In this document: positions 24,695 to 33,864 of the stretch, piece after piece | Layout: every line of letters begins with the position of its first letter | Numbering within the stretch: the first letter of the stretch is position 1 | DNA from: JAGNZR01 sp051656905 | GTDB taxonomy: Bacteria; Fusobacteriota; Fusobacteriia; Fusobacteriales; Fusobacteriaceae | Reading direction: 5' to 3' | Assembly (NCBI GenBank): GCA_051656905.1 | Contig: JBOFJQ010000015.1 | Location: 99,813-163,812 of the forward strand | Length of the DNA stretch: 64,000 nt | The notes under the pieces: model-generated | What the model saw: only the letters and a program-made list of their open reading frames with translations | Databases searched by the model: none | What the model was told of the DNA's origin: nothing | Translations under genes and position numbers: made by a program

Positions 24695-24743
24695 TTATAA
24701 AAAAAGAATGTCAAGATATTTTTGTAAGTAATAAAAAAAATAT

Positions 24744-24771
24744 TTGATGTTTTATATACTTATGTTATACA
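24744..24771 (+). promoter_or_regulatory. Rightward promoter before the 51-residue protein
   Basis: TTGATG (24744-24749) and TATACA (24766-24771) with 16-base spacing, 36 bases upstream of the start at 24808. Confidence 0.4.
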
Positions 24772-24807
24772 ATATGTTTGATATGAAAATTTGGGGGGTA
24801 AAATTAA

Positions 24808-24963
24808 ATGCAAACATTTCCAAAAGAAATAGAAAATATTTTAAATGACATAGGGAACTCATTAGTTAGCGAAAAAAAAGTTTCAATCAAAATTGAAAAA
24901 GAATTAAATGGAAATTTTTTTGTAACAATAGCACCAACAAAAATGGTTAGTTTAAACAAATAA
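24808..24963 (+). CDS. 51-residue phage protein of unknown function
   Basis: An open frame begins MQTFPKEIENILNDIGNSLV and ends MVSLNK. A GGGGGG site lies eight to twelve bases upstream. It has an amphipathic N-terminal helix then a small beta-type segment (KKVSIKIEKELNGNFFVTIA). Not recognised. The following 240 bases up to 25205 hold only a terminator at 25143 and no evident gene. Confidence 0.55.
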   Translation: MQTFPKEIENILNDIGNSLVSEKKVSIKIEKELNGNFFVTIAPTKMVSLNK

Positions 24964-25142
24964 TTAAAATTAATAAAAAATAATGTTTGATTTTTTTAAA
25001 ATAAAATGTTTATATATATACAGGAATAAAGAAAAAAGAAGTTAGAATAAATTGAGTAGTACCAAATGGACACCATTTATTCAGAATGATTTATTTTTTC
25101 TAAATTGAATAGAACTTTGGAATAAGAGGATGTAGCAAATGT

Positions 25143-25188
25143 CACCCTTATCTAGTCATAAAAGATTAGATAAGGGTGTTTTTTTTTG
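25143..25188 (+). terminator. Terminator before the KilA-C-like gene
   Basis: CACCCTTATCTA pairs with TAGATAAGGGTG across a short A-rich loop, followed by nine or more T. It would end rightward transcripts of the cargo region. Confidence 0.85.
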
Positions 25189-25205
25189 TTGTCAAAGGAG
25201 AAAAA

Positions 25206-25481
25206 ATGCTAATTAGTTACAAAGATAAGTTATACAGTTCTAGCTATTTAGCAACAAAGCTAGGTCTTAAAAGTGTAAGAGAATTAAATAAAATATTAGA
25301 GGCTAAAGGTATTCAAAAAAAAGATAATGTAAGAAATGTATGGAGATTTACAGGTGATTTAGTTAACAAAGGTTACGAAAGTTTTGAAGCTAAAAAATTG
25401 CCAAATCAAAAAGAAATTTATGTTAGAAAGTTTACCTGGGATGGAATTATAAAAATAAGACAACTTTTAGAAACAAAATAA
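25206..25481 (+). CDS. Small KilA-C/antirepressor-like protein
   Basis: A 91-residue protein whose sequence (SSSYLATKLGLKSVRELNKI then an aromatic NVWRFTGDLVNKGYESFEAK) resembles the C-terminal domain of phage antirepressors: a small helix-turn-helix followed by a GYE/K turn and a strand. The usual N-terminal Bro/Ant half is missing. Start ATG 25206 follows AAAGGAG by five bases. It lies 67 bases before the Rep-like gene, which it could regulate. Confidence 0.55.
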   Translation: MLISYKDKLYSSSYLATKLGLKSVRELNKILEAKGIQKKDNVRNVWRFTGDLVNKGYESFEAKKLPNQKEIYVRKFTWDGIIKIRQLLETK

Positions 25482-25548
25482 AAATTAGGTATGAACTGAC
25501 AAGTTTGGGATAGGGGACGGCAATTAATGGAAAACTGGGGTGAAATGA

Positions 25549-26643
25549 GTGCGTGTAGATAAAAGTAGACTAAACAAAATAGGAATTGATAGAGTTGTTA
25601 TTAACAATTTTACAATTTCTAATTTTAAGGATCTAGAAAAGAAAATTATAAATACAAACTTAGACTACATAGAAAAGTTAGAAAAAAAGCACCAACTATT
25701 TCACCTCAATTATTCCATAAACTTAAAGGCAGAGAAAATATATACAGTAGCTAGTTTAGAGTTTAATCCAAATAAAATTAGAGATAAACATAATATATAT
25801 AATTCGGATCCAAAAGAATTTATGGAACAGTTAAATAAAATAATTCAGGTCCTGGAAAGGGAAGGGATCCTTTTAGATATAACAGAAGCTAAAATAAAAG
25901 AAATTGAGATAAATACAACAATTAATACTAAATTTAGGGAATTAGAAGAGGTAATGTTGCTTATTGGAAGAGCAAACTATCGAAATGCTTTAGGAATGTA
26001 TAGTTTTAATAGCAGGGACATTCCCAGGGAAATTAAAACTGAAAGAAGCTTATACCTAAATTCTAAATTGGATATAAAAAAAGAAAAGACAGGAAAAATA
26101 ATTAAATTTTATGATAAAAGCTTTGAAATGCTAAGAAATCAAAATTTGATGATAGATGAAGAGTTAACGAGAGTGGAAGTTTTACTAGGTAGGGATTACT
26201 ACAGAACTCAAATGAACCTACAAGGCTTAACAAATGAATTAAAAGACTTAGACTATGATGCTATGGAAAAACTATTTAGAAATAGCCTGGTAAATGAGAT
26301 AAAAGTAAAACCTAAAAGATATCTGGAAGAAACTCTAAAGAAAAATCTTATTTACGATTTTAGAAATTTCAAAAGAAATGAAGCAAAGAAAAGGCAAGAA
26401 AGGGGAAGATTGAAGGGATTAGAAAAAGATATTCCAGACTGCTATAAAGAGCAAAGAGGAGTATTTGAGTATCTGTTAAAAGAATCTTGGATATTTGATT
26501 ACAGATATTTACTGGAAATAGTTTTAAAAGAAGTTGATCCAAAGCATAAACAAGTTTATGAGAGGCAGATTAAAAATAAGTATCTAAAGTTAAATAATTT
26601 AGAGGTTTATGAAAGACTTTTAAAAGCTATTTTACCAGGATAA
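25549..26643 (+). CDS. Rep-like protein, phage/plasmid replication II/X type
   Basis: The 364-residue protein resembles the phage/plasmid replication (gene II/X-like) proteins: an N-terminal IDRVVINNF region, a central block with IEINTTINTKFRE, YSFNSRD, KTERSLYLN, IKFYDKSFE and TRVEVLLGRDYYRT, and a helical C-terminus. In relatives the ordered K/Y-rich blocks belong to a rolling-circle or similar initiator. A GTG start follows GGGGTGA. It sits alone between the cargo region and the packaging genes with a KilA-C-like neighbour, so it may be a plasmid remnant. Catalytic residues are not certain. Confidence 0.5.
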   Translation: MRVDKSRLNKIGIDRVVINNFTISNFKDLEKKIINTNLDYIEKLEKKHQLFHLNYSINLKAEKIYTVASLEFNPNKIRDKHNIYNSDPKEFMEQLNKIIQVLEREGILLDITEAKIKEIEINTTINTKFRELEEVMLLIGRANYRNALGMYSFNSRDIPREIKTERSLYLNSKLDIKKEKTGKIIKFYDKSFEMLRNQNLMIDEELTRVEVLLGRDYYRTQMNLQGLTNELKDLDYDAMEKLFRNSLVNEIKVKPKRYLEETLKKNLIYDFRNFKRNEAKKRQERGRLKGLEKDIPDCYKEQRGVFEYLLKESWIFDYRYLLEIVLKEVDPKHKQVYERQIKNKYLKLNNLEVYERLLKAILPG

Positions 26644-26653
26644 TTTTTTTTAC

Positions 26654-26680
26654 CAACTAATCCATAACAGTTGGTTAGTA
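26654..26680 (+). other. Hairpin after the Rep-like gene
   Basis: ACCAACT and AGTTGGT are inverted with an about ten-base loop, but are followed by TAGTAATAAAAGC before a T run. Weak terminator candidate. The rest of 26681-26815 is AT-rich with no evident gene. Confidence 0.4.
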
Positions 26681-26824
26681 ATAAAAGCTTTTTTTCTTAG
26701 TTAATAAGGGATTAAGTAAGTTTTTGAGGGAATAAGAAGTCTTAAGAGATTTGTAATATTAATTAAGTGATTTATATAAACCTTAAATTTTATATCTATT
26801 TTATATTTAAAGGAGGTGTTTTCT

Positions 26825-27382
26825 ATAGGTAGGTTAGATAAGAATAAAATCTATTCAATAAGAATAAGATATGAGCATGGAGAAAATTTAAAAGATTTAG
26901 CTTTAGAATTTAAAGTCCCTCTCATTACAATTCACAAAAGAAAAAAGAAAAGTGAACTAAAAGGCGATCCATGGGTAAAAGGTTTTAGGTCTATAGAAGG
27001 TTTTAAAGAGTTTTCACAAGATAATGAATCAGCTAAATTAAAATTAGATATGGTCATTACAGAGAAGGCTAGGAAAGAGTTTATATCACTAGAGAGAAAC
27101 ATAGATAGACTTTACAGTGATAAGAATACACTGCTAATTCCTGAGGCAGAGAAAGCTTTTCAAGTGAGAGGAACAAGAATAGTTAAGCAGTTAGAACTGA
27201 GAAGGAAAATAGAAGGGATCTATACTCCAGAACAACAACTACTAATTGATACAGCAAAGGCAACTATAAAAGTAAAAGAGAAGGATGCTGAGTTGAAGGC
27301 ACTGGAGATAAAGAGTAAAGAGATAGACTATAAACTAAAAGAAGAGGAAAGCAGACATTATTTAAAAGGAGGTAATAGTTAG
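26825..27382 (+). CDS. Phage DNA-packaging region HTH protein
   Basis: A 185-residue protein has an N-terminal helix-turn-helix (YEHGENLKDLALEFKVPLIT), a middle region, and a C-terminal coiled coil (about 140-180). It resembles small terminase-type or packaging accessory proteins, but a clear P27-type TerS is encoded next, so this is a second such protein. The perfect AAAGGAGG (26809-26816) has no ATG, GTG or TTG at proper distance; the codon eight bases on is ATA at 26825. A GTG at 26816 overlaps the site itself. An AUA start is suggested. It is first in the late operon. Confidence 0.6.
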   Translation: MGRLDKNKIYSIRIRYEHGENLKDLALEFKVPLITIHKRKKKSELKGDPWVKGFRSIEGFKEFSQDNESAKLKLDMVITEKARKEFISLERNIDRLYSDKNTLLIPEAEKAFQVRGTRIVKQLELRRKIEGIYTPEQQLLIDTAKATIKVKEKDAELKALEIKSKEIDYKLKEEESRHYLKGGNS

Positions 27383-27813
27383 TGAATAAGATATGTCCTA
27401 GATGTAGAAAGGTTTACTCATACAATGACAGGACTTGCCCTAACGGGTGCAGTGACAAGAGAAAGAAAGAGAGCAACAAAGTATATGACAAGGAACAAAG
27501 AGCTAATAAAGACCTCTACAACTCAAGAGAGTGGAAGCTCTTAAGAGAAGCCTGCAAGAAAAGATTTAGTGGCTTATGTATATGGAGTCTATATGCTCAT
27601 GAAAGAATAGTTCATGGAACATTGACTCATCACATAGTACCTGTTGAAGATGCAGAAGATAAAGCATTAGATCCTGATAACTTAATCTATCTATCTGATA
27701 CAGCTCATAGAGAGATACATGAGCTGTATAACAATGATAAAGAAGTAACACAGGCATTACTACTTGAATATATCAAGCTATGGAATGATACAGATGAGGG
27801 AGTGGGGCTATAA
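27382..27813 (+). CDS. Phage HNH endonuclease
   Basis: The 143-residue protein has an N-terminal zinc site (CPRCRKVYSYNDRTCPNGC), YNSREWKLLREACKKRFSGLC and an HNH core THHIVPVEDAEDKALDPDNL with AHREIHEL. HNH endonucleases of this type accompany terminase genes in HK97-like phages and take part in cohesive-end packaging. The GTG start overlaps the previous stop. A GC-rich stretch follows that may be the cos site. Confidence 0.9.
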   Translation: MNKICPRCRKVYSYNDRTCPNGCSDKRKKESNKVYDKEQRANKDLYNSREWKLLREACKKRFSGLCIWSLYAHERIVHGTLTHHIVPVEDAEDKALDPDNLIYLSDTAHREIHELYNNDKEVTQALLLEYIKLWNDTDEGVGL

Positions 27814-27825
27814 AAAAGTTTTCGA

Positions 27826-27870
27826 GAAACTGCGGGATACCGCATCTCCCCTACAGCGTACGCAAATTTG
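27826..27870 (+). other. Candidate cos region between HNH and terS
   Basis: Between the HNH and TerS genes is a short GC-rich island in otherwise AT-rich DNA, with a GCGG-GATA-CCGC dyad (27832-27843), a CTCCCCTACAG stretch and the CGTACG palindrome (27857-27862). In HK97-type phages the cohesive-end site lies here. The cut positions cannot be set by eye. Confidence 0.4.
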
Positions 27871-27907
27871 TAAATGGAAAAAAATATAAAAAATCTGGGG
27901 GAAATAT

Positions 27908-28360
27908 ATGGGAAGAAAAGTTCCTTTAGAATTACAAAAGGGAGATTTAACAGATAAGGTAAAAAAACAAAAAGAATTAGAAGAAGCATCAGTATTTGTA
28001 GGAAATGAGCAATTGGAAAAACCTCCAGAATGGCTTATAAACGATAAGGCAATAGAGGAATGGAAAAGGCTTGTAAAAGAATTTAATAAAAAATCATTAA
28101 TTAGTAATCTTGATTATAACAACTTAGGAGCTTACTGCAATTCTTTTGCTAAGTACACTGAGGTAGTAAATAAAATGGGTATGAATCTAATGATAGGAAA
28201 GACTACTAATCCTTTAATAACATTAGAACTTAAGTATTCTGATGAAATGAAGAGGTATGGTAGCTTATTAGGGCTTACATCAGAATCAAGACTAAAGTTA
28301 GGTGGAATAAAAGCAGGAGAGCAAAATCAAGAAGTAAGCAATTCGTTTGGTGACATATGA
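27908..28360 (+). CDS. Terminase small subunit, P27 family
   Basis: The 150-residue protein begins with a basic segment (MGRKVPLELQKGDLTDK) and continues PPEWLINDKAIEEWKRLVKE, DYNNLGAYCNSFAKY, KTTNPLITLELKYSDEMKRY and GLTSESRLKLGG, the P27 family pattern. It recognises phage DNA and recruits the large terminase. GGGGGAAATAT precedes the ATG; its stop overlaps the TerL start. Confidence 0.92.
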   Translation: MGRKVPLELQKGDLTDKVKKQKELEEASVFVGNEQLEKPPEWLINDKAIEEWKRLVKEFNKKSLISNLDYNNLGAYCNSFAKYTEVVNKMGMNLMIGKTTNPLITLELKYSDEMKRYGSLLGLTSESRLKLGGIKAGEQNQEVSNSFGDI

Positions 28361-30078
28361 TGACAATAAGAGAAGAGCTAATTAAATATTCAGAAGAGTG
28401 TATTTATAGGGAATCAATAAATGGAAAAAAGCATATATGGGCTTGTAAAAGGTTTCTAAAAGACTTAAAAAGCGATTTTGAATATTATTGGAATGAAGAG
28501 GAAGCAGTAAAAATTGTTAAATGGTTTGAATATTTAAGACATAGCAAAGGGGTATTGGCAGGGCAACCAATAAAGTTAACGACTTGGCAAAAATTTAATC
28601 TGTGTCAAATCTATGGATGGAGAAATAAATCAGATCATAGAAAAAGATTTAAACTAAGTTTCATAGAAGTTGGAAGAAAACAAGCAAAATCACAGATGCA
28701 AGCAGGAGTATTACTTTATGAAATGTCTGTTCAATCTACAAAGAACAATGAAATCTATGAAACCTATTGTGCAGGAACAAAAAGAGAGCAATCCAAGATA
28801 ATTTTTAATGAATGTAGAAATCTATTAACAGGAAGTCCTTTAGCTCCTAAGTTTAAATTAAAAAATACAGAAATAGTTCATATAAAAACGGGTTCTTTTT
28901 TAAAACCACTAAGTAAAGAGGATGGGAAAAAAGGAGACGGTACAAATCCTGCTGTCCTAGTATTGGATGAATATCATCAACATACAACAACAGAATTTTA
29001 TGATTTAGGGTTGGGGTCTAATACAAAAGAACCTCTTCTGATGATTATAACAACGGCAGGAGTTGATTTAAACTCACCATGTTACACCCAAGAATATAAA
29101 TACTGCTCTGATATTCTTAACCCTGCCTCAGATGTTGAAAATGATAATTACTTTATTGATATTTGTGAAATAGATAAAGATGATGATATTTATGATAGAA
29201 AAAATTGGCTTAAAGCTAATCCATTAAGAATGACATATCCAGAGGGAATAGCACAATTGGAATCAGCTTTTAAAGTAGCAGAAGATGTTCCTGAAAAGAT
29301 GGTAGCCTTTAAAACCAAATGCTTGAATATGTGGATACAAGCAAAAGACCAAGGCTATATGGATATGGAGAAGTGGAAAAAATGCCAGGTAAAAGAGTTG
29401 CCTTATTGCATATTAAATAGACCTGTTTATGTTGGGTTTGATATGTCAGCAAAGATAGACCTTACCAGTGTAGCATTTGTTATTCCAATAATGGATGAAG
29501 GAAAAGCAAAATATATAATATTTAGCCACTCTTTTATACCAAATAGAGAAAAGTTAATGGAAAGAAAAGCAGTTGATAAAGTTCCTTATGACACGTGGGA
29601 AGAACTAGGATTTTTAACAGTAACTAACACCCCAATCGTGGACCAAGAAGCAGTTATGCAATACGTACTTGAAACTTGTAAGAAAAATAAATGGGAAATA
29701 AAGCACTTATGCTTTGATCCCGCAAATGCCTCTAAGCTAATGATGGATTTAGAGACTAAGGGAGGATATGAGGTAACAGAGGTATTCCAGTCTCATAAAT
29801 CACTTAATGAAAGTACTCAAGGCTTTAGAGAACAGGTATATTCGGGTAATGTCTATTACTTGTATAATCCACTACTAAATTATGCAATGGGAAACGCTGT
29901 AATAAAGCAGAATAACGGTTTAATAAAAATAGATAAAGATGCAACTACAAAGAGGATAGACCCGATAGATGCCCTGTTATGTGGTTATAAGCTATCAATG
30001 TATCATGAGTTTGAGTTCGACATAACACAATATGCAGAGGAAGATTACTTAGATAAGCTTTATGGAGGGGGTGAATAG
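28357..30078 (+). CDS. Terminase large subunit
   Basis: The 573-residue protein is a Terminase_1 type ATPase-nuclease. Visible are TTWQKFNLCQIYGW, the deviant Walker A region EVGRKQAKSQMQAG near residue 108, a Walker B VLVLDEYHQH near residue 207 and the nuclease-domain start VGFDMSAKIDLTS near residue 360. It drives genome packaging into the procapsid. Overlaps TerS by four bases and the portal start by one, so the packaging genes are coupled. Confidence 0.95.
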   Translation: MMTIREELIKYSEECIYRESINGKKHIWACKRFLKDLKSDFEYYWNEEEAVKIVKWFEYLRHSKGVLAGQPIKLTTWQKFNLCQIYGWRNKSDHRKRFKLSFIEVGRKQAKSQMQAGVLLYEMSVQSTKNNEIYETYCAGTKREQSKIIFNECRNLLTGSPLAPKFKLKNTEIVHIKTGSFLKPLSKEDGKKGDGTNPAVLVLDEYHQHTTTEFYDLGLGSNTKEPLLMIITTAGVDLNSPCYTQEYKYCSDILNPASDVENDNYFIDICEIDKDDDIYDRKNWLKANPLRMTYPEGIAQLESAFKVAEDVPEKMVAFKTKCLNMWIQAKDQGYMDMEKWKKCQVKELPYCILNRPVYVGFDMSAKIDLTSVAFVIPIMDEGKAKYIIFSHSFIPNREKLMERKAVDKVPYDTWEELGFLTVTNTPIVDQEAVMQYVLETCKKNKWEIKHLCFDPANASKLMMDLETKGGYEVTEVFQSHKSLNESTQGFREQVYSGNVYYLYNPLLNYAMGNAVIKQNNGLIKIDKDATTKRIDPIDALLCGYKLSMYHEFEFDITQYAEEDYLDKLYGGGE

Positions 30079-31334
30079 TGAAAATAATTGAAAATATAAA
30101 AAATATGATTAAGAGTAAGGAAAAAGAAAAAGATACCTATAATTTAGAACAGCTTGGAGGGTTACTAAGTACCTTAGGAATAGATATTGAAAACATAGAT
30201 AGTTCAAATGACTTGTCAGAAACAATATATTTTATTTGTCTAAAGCATTTATCAGAAACAATGGGAAAAATGCCGTGGGAAAAGAGAATTTTAACTGAAA
30301 AAAAAGGAAAAGAAAAGATAATAGACCACAGGATGGATGTTTTACTTAATTTAAGACCTAATCCATATATGACAGCAACTACTTTTTGGGGGAGCGTGGA
30401 ATTAAACAAGTTACATTATGGAAATTCATTTATATATATTGAAGCAGATAAAAATGGCTTTCCTAAATATTTATGGCTTTTGCCTAGTGAGCAGGTGGAG
30501 ATATATATTGATAATAAGGGCATATTTGGAAGTAATAATGCTATTTGGTATGTTTGGACAGAGCCAAGAACATGTAAAAAATATACTTTTGATATGAATG
30601 AAATAATTCATTTAAAAACTCATGTTTGCTTTGATGGGCTATCAGGTCTTTCAGTAAAAGAGATTTTAAAGACTCAAATTAATACTGGAAAAAACTCAAT
30701 TGGTTTTTTAAATAAATTATATAGAAATAATATGTTTGGATCTAAAGTAATAGTTCATTATACAGGAGAATTAAAAACAGGTCAGGAGGGGAAAATAGCA
30801 GAAAAGCTTGAAAGATTCTCTAAAAATCAAGGGTCAGGGAAGTTTATTCCAATGCCACTGGGTATGCAAGCTCAGTTATTAGATATGAAGCTTGCTGATG
30901 CACAGTTCTTTGAAAACAATAAAATATCAGCACTGCAATTAGCAGCTGCTTTTGGAATAAAACCTAATGTTATCAATGATTATACAAAATCATCATATAG
31001 CAACTCTGAAACTCAACAGATAGATTTCTACGTAAATACTCTACAACCCCTCTTTAGAGCCTATGAACAAGAGGTAAGCTATAAGATTTTGAATGATATA
31101 GATATAGAAAGTGGTTGTAGATTAGAAATTAATGAAAAAATACTTTTCAAGATGGATAGTAGGACTCAATCAGATGTTTATGGGAAATATTTAGCTAACT
31201 TTGTAATGACTCCTAATGAGGTAAGAGAGGATTTAAATCTTCCATACATTGAAGGGGGTGACAGATTAATTGGGAATGGAGCTACAATCAATTTAGAGAA
31301 CGTAGGTAATCAATATAAGAAAGGGGGTGAGTAA
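30078..31334 (+). CDS. HK97-family portal protein
   Basis: The 418-residue protein shows the HK97 portal pattern: LSETMGKMPWEKR, LLNLRPNPYMTATTFW, LNKLHYGNSFIYIE, HLKTHVCFDGLSG and IKPNVINDYTKSSYSNSETQ. A dodecamer of it forms the DNA gate at one capsid vertex. GTG start, overlapping the terL stop. Confidence 0.95.
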   Translation: MKIIENIKNMIKSKEKEKDTYNLEQLGGLLSTLGIDIENIDSSNDLSETIYFICLKHLSETMGKMPWEKRILTEKKGKEKIIDHRMDVLLNLRPNPYMTATTFWGSVELNKLHYGNSFIYIEADKNGFPKYLWLLPSEQVEIYIDNKGIFGSNNAIWYVWTEPRTCKKYTFDMNEIIHLKTHVCFDGLSGLSVKEILKTQINTGKNSIGFLNKLYRNNMFGSKVIVHYTGELKTGQEGKIAEKLERFSKNQGSGKFIPMPLGMQAQLLDMKLADAQFFENNKISALQLAAAFGIKPNVINDYTKSSYSNSETQQIDFYVNTLQPLFRAYEQEVSYKILNDIDIESGCRLEINEKILFKMDSRTQSDVYGKYLANFVMTPNEVREDLNLPYIEGGDRLIGNGATINLENVGNQYKKGGE

Positions 31335-32066
31335 GTGCCAGTTTTAAATTTAGAAAAAGGTAAGTTAGAAGTAAAGAATAAATCAACTGAAAAAGCGGAG
31401 TTGATAATATTTGGAGAGATTACTTCAAATAGGTGGGGAGAAAATGAAGTAGAGCCACAAGAAATTAAAGATTTATTAGAGGAGATAGGGGATAAAGATT
31501 TAGATATTTATATTAACTCTCCTGGAGGGAATTTCTTCGCAGGTATGGCAATATATAATATGTTAGCAAGACATAAAGGGAAAAAAACAGTTTATGTTGA
31601 GGGATATTCAGCCTCAATAGCATCTGTAATAGCCATGGTAGGAGATGAAATAATAATTCCTGCTAATGCTTATTTAATGATACATAAATCTTGGGGAGTA
31701 GCGGTTGGAAATGCAGATGAATTAAGAGAAAGTGCTGATATATATGCAAGATTTGATGTAACAATAGCAGGAGCTTATTTAACAAGAGCAAAAGAGGGAG
31801 TAACAGAAGAAAAGTTTTTAGAGCTTATGAAAGCTGAAACATGGCTTAATGGGAAAGATGCACAAGAATATTTTAATGTCACTTTAGGAGAAGAAAATAT
31901 AGCAAGTGCATGTTTTGATGGTGATTTGTATAAAAATTATAAATTGCCTAAAGAGTTAGAAAAAGGGGCACAGGTTGAAAATAAAGTAATTCAACCACAG
32001 GATGATTTCGCAACTTGCGAAATGGAGTTAGCAAAAGCAAAATTAAACTTATTAATAAATATATAG
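31335..32066 (+). CDS. ClpP-like prohead protease
   Basis: The 243-residue protein is a ClpP/crotonase-fold head maturation protease. It has INSPGGNFFAGMAIYNML, the catalytic serine in GYSASIASVIAMVG and the histidine in YLMIHKSWG. It removes the N-terminal scaffold part of the capsid protein. GTG start follows AAGGGGGTGAGTAA. The 3' end contains a 19-bp palindrome (32005-32023) that encodes FATCEME. Confidence 0.93.
   Translation: MPVLNLEKGKLEVKNKSTEKAELIIFGEITSNRWGENEVEPQEIKDLLEEIGDKDLDIYINSPGGNFFAGMAIYNMLARHKGKKTVYVEGYSASIASVIAMVGDEIIIPANAYLMIHKSWGVAVGNADELRESADIYARFDVTIAGAYLTRAKEGVTEEKFLELMKAETWLNGKDAQEYFNVTLGEENIASACFDGDLYKNYKLPKELEKGAQVENKVIQPQDDFATCEMELAKAKLNLLINI
32005..32023. repeat. 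Palindromic candidate parS site 2
   Basis: ATTTCGCAACTTGCGAAAT, a perfect palindrome around the central C, inside the protease gene. One base different from sites 1, 3 and 4. Confidence 0.6.
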
Positions 32067-32075
32067 GAGGAAATT

Positions 32076-33257
32076 ATGACAAAAAAACAGAGATTACAAC
32101 AAGAAATTTTTAATTTAAAGGCAATGGCAACAGCATTACTTGAGAGAGAAGGGGTAACAAGAGCAGAGATTACGGATGCACAAAACAAAATTGAAACAGC
32201 ACAAGCAAAATTAAAGTTATTAGAAGAAACAGAGGAGCAAATAGTAGAAGTTGGAGTTAATGCAAGAGCAGGAGAAATTCAAAGTAGAGTAGGAACTGTA
32301 CTATCAACTAATGTAGATGCAGACGCAAGATATGAGCAAGCTTTCTATAATTCTTTAAGAGGAAGAGGAACAGTTGAAGATAGAGAGATATTAGATGTTA
32401 GAAATGAAATGTCATCTAATGTTGAAGAGGATGGTGGGTTATTAATTCCAATAGATCAGCAAAATAGTATAAATGAATTAAAGAGGCAATATTCCCCTTT
32501 AAGAAATCTAGTTTCAGTTGAGCCAGTTTCAACTTTGACAGGGAATAGAGTACTAGAGAAAGATGCAGAACATGTACCTTTTAATGAGTTTGCAGAGAAT
32601 GAAGAATTAAAGACAACAGAAACTCCTAAGTTTACTACTATTGGTTATAAAATAAAAAGTTATGGTGGAATTTTACCTGTTCCGAGAACTTTAATGGCAG
32701 ACCAAAAGGCAAACTTAAAAGGATATTTAAATAAATGGTTAGCTAAAAAATCAGTAGCAACGGAAAATAGTATTATTCTTGCATTATTAGGAAATCTAAA
32801 TAAAAAAGCTTTATCAGGAATTGATGATATAAAAGATGTTTTAGATATAGATTTAGATCCTGCGATTTCAGCTTTAGCATCAATAGTTACAAATCAAGAT
32901 GGATTTAACTATCTGAATAAATTAAAAGATACACAAGGGAATTATATTTTAGAAAAAGACCCTAAAAATCCAACTAAAAAGCTATTATCTGGAAAAGAAC
33001 TAATTATATTATCAAATAAGGTTTTAAAAACAACAGGAACTACAACTAAAAAAGCTCCTATGATAATTGGTTCTTTAAAAGAGGCGATAGTTTTATTTGA
33101 TAGAGAGTCTATTTCACTAGTAGCAACAGAAATTGGAGGAGATTCTTTTAAAAATAATAGAGTGGATATAAGAGCTATTATGAGACTTGATGCACAGCAT
33201 TTTGATAAGAGTTCAGCAATCTATGGGGAATTAACTTTAACAAAAACAGGAGCGTAG
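32076..33257 (+). CDS. HK97-family major capsid protein
   Basis: The 393-residue protein has an N-terminal coiled-coil delta domain (about 1-75) rich in K, E, A and Q, followed by the HK97 fold starting near GGLLIPIDQQNSINELKRQY. Conserved parts include PVSTLTGNRVLEKD, FTTIGYKIKSYGGILPVPRT and RAIMRLDAQHFDKSSAIYGE. The delta domain is the expected target of the protease upstream. AGGAGG precedes the ATG. Confidence 0.94.
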   Translation: MTKKQRLQQEIFNLKAMATALLEREGVTRAEITDAQNKIETAQAKLKLLEETEEQIVEVGVNARAGEIQSRVGTVLSTNVDADARYEQAFYNSLRGRGTVEDREILDVRNEMSSNVEEDGGLLIPIDQQNSINELKRQYSPLRNLVSVEPVSTLTGNRVLEKDAEHVPFNEFAENEELKTTETPKFTTIGYKIKSYGGILPVPRTLMADQKANLKGYLNKWLAKKSVATENSIILALLGNLNKKALSGIDDIKDVLDIDLDPAISALASIVTNQDGFNYLNKLKDTQGNYILEKDPKNPTKKLLSGKELIILSNKVLKTTGTTTKKAPMIIGSLKEAIVLFDRESISLVATEIGGDSFKNNRVDIRAIMRLDAQHFDKSSAIYGELTLTKTGA

Positions 33258-33260
33258 AAT

Positions 33261-33551
33261 ATGTTAACTCTTGAAAGGGTAAAGAAATATTTAAGAGTGG
33301 ATGAAGATGAAGAAGATGAGTTAATTGAGCTTTTTATAGAGTTTTCAAAAGAAGAGATAGAAAATTCCACTGGAGTCACTTTTGACTCTGGTGGAGAGAA
33401 AAAAATATATCAAATAGCTCAACTACTTATTGTAAGTGATAGGTTTGAAAATAGAGGTTCTCAAGACCTTGAATTTAAAGCTAATAATATATTATCAGGT
33501 CTTTATACAAAATTAAAATATGGAGGAACTGATGAAGAATCTATCAAGTAG
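33261..33551 (+). CDS. Head-tail connector protein, gp6 type
   Basis: The 96-residue protein starts MLTLERVKKYLRVDEDEEDE, the classic opening of HK97 gp6/phage QLRG-type connectors, with the helical C-terminus. Forms the ring beneath the portal. The next gene overlaps its end by 20 bases. Confidence 0.9.
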   Translation: MLTLERVKKYLRVDEDEEDELIELFIEFSKEEIENSTGVTFDSGGEKKIYQIAQLLIVSDRFENRGSQDLEFKANNILSGLYTKLKYGGTDEESIK

Positions 33552-33855
33552 TTTAAACAATAGAATTGAAATATGGGGAGAAGTAAAAGAGAAAATTGAT
33601 ATAGGAAGTGTAACCAAAGATAAATTAATAAAAAAGGTTTGGGCTGATATAGTTCCTCAATCTGGAAGTACTTCTAATGGTCCAGGAGATACAATAGTAT
33701 CTAATAGTAAATTTAAAGCAAGAATGAGAAAAACAGAACTTTCTCCATCAAATTTTATCATTTTTAAAGGGCAAAAATATGAGATTGATTATATTTTACC
33801 TGATTTTAACAAAAATAATTTTATAGATGTATATTTGAAACTATCTATTGAATAG
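33532..33855 (+). CDS. Head closure / head-tail adaptor protein
   Basis: The 107-residue protein is a SPP1 gp16-type adaptor: LNNRIEIWG, then a DKLIKKVWADIVPQSG segment and an end IDYILPDFNKNNFIDVYLKL. ATG at 33532 is taken since GGAGG lies before it; an in-frame ATG at 33520 is part of that site. It plugs the head after packaging. Confidence 0.8.
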   Translation: MKNLSSSLNNRIEIWGEVKEKIDIGSVTKDKLIKKVWADIVPQSGSTSNGPGDTIVSNSKFKARMRKTELSPSNFIIFKGQKYEIDYILPDFNKNNFIDVYLKLSIE

Positions 33856-33864
33856 GGGGTATGT

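Noticed and set aside
27705..27989. 94-codon minus-strand open frame across the HNH-terS gap
   Set aside because: It overlaps two recognised genes and has no start signal.
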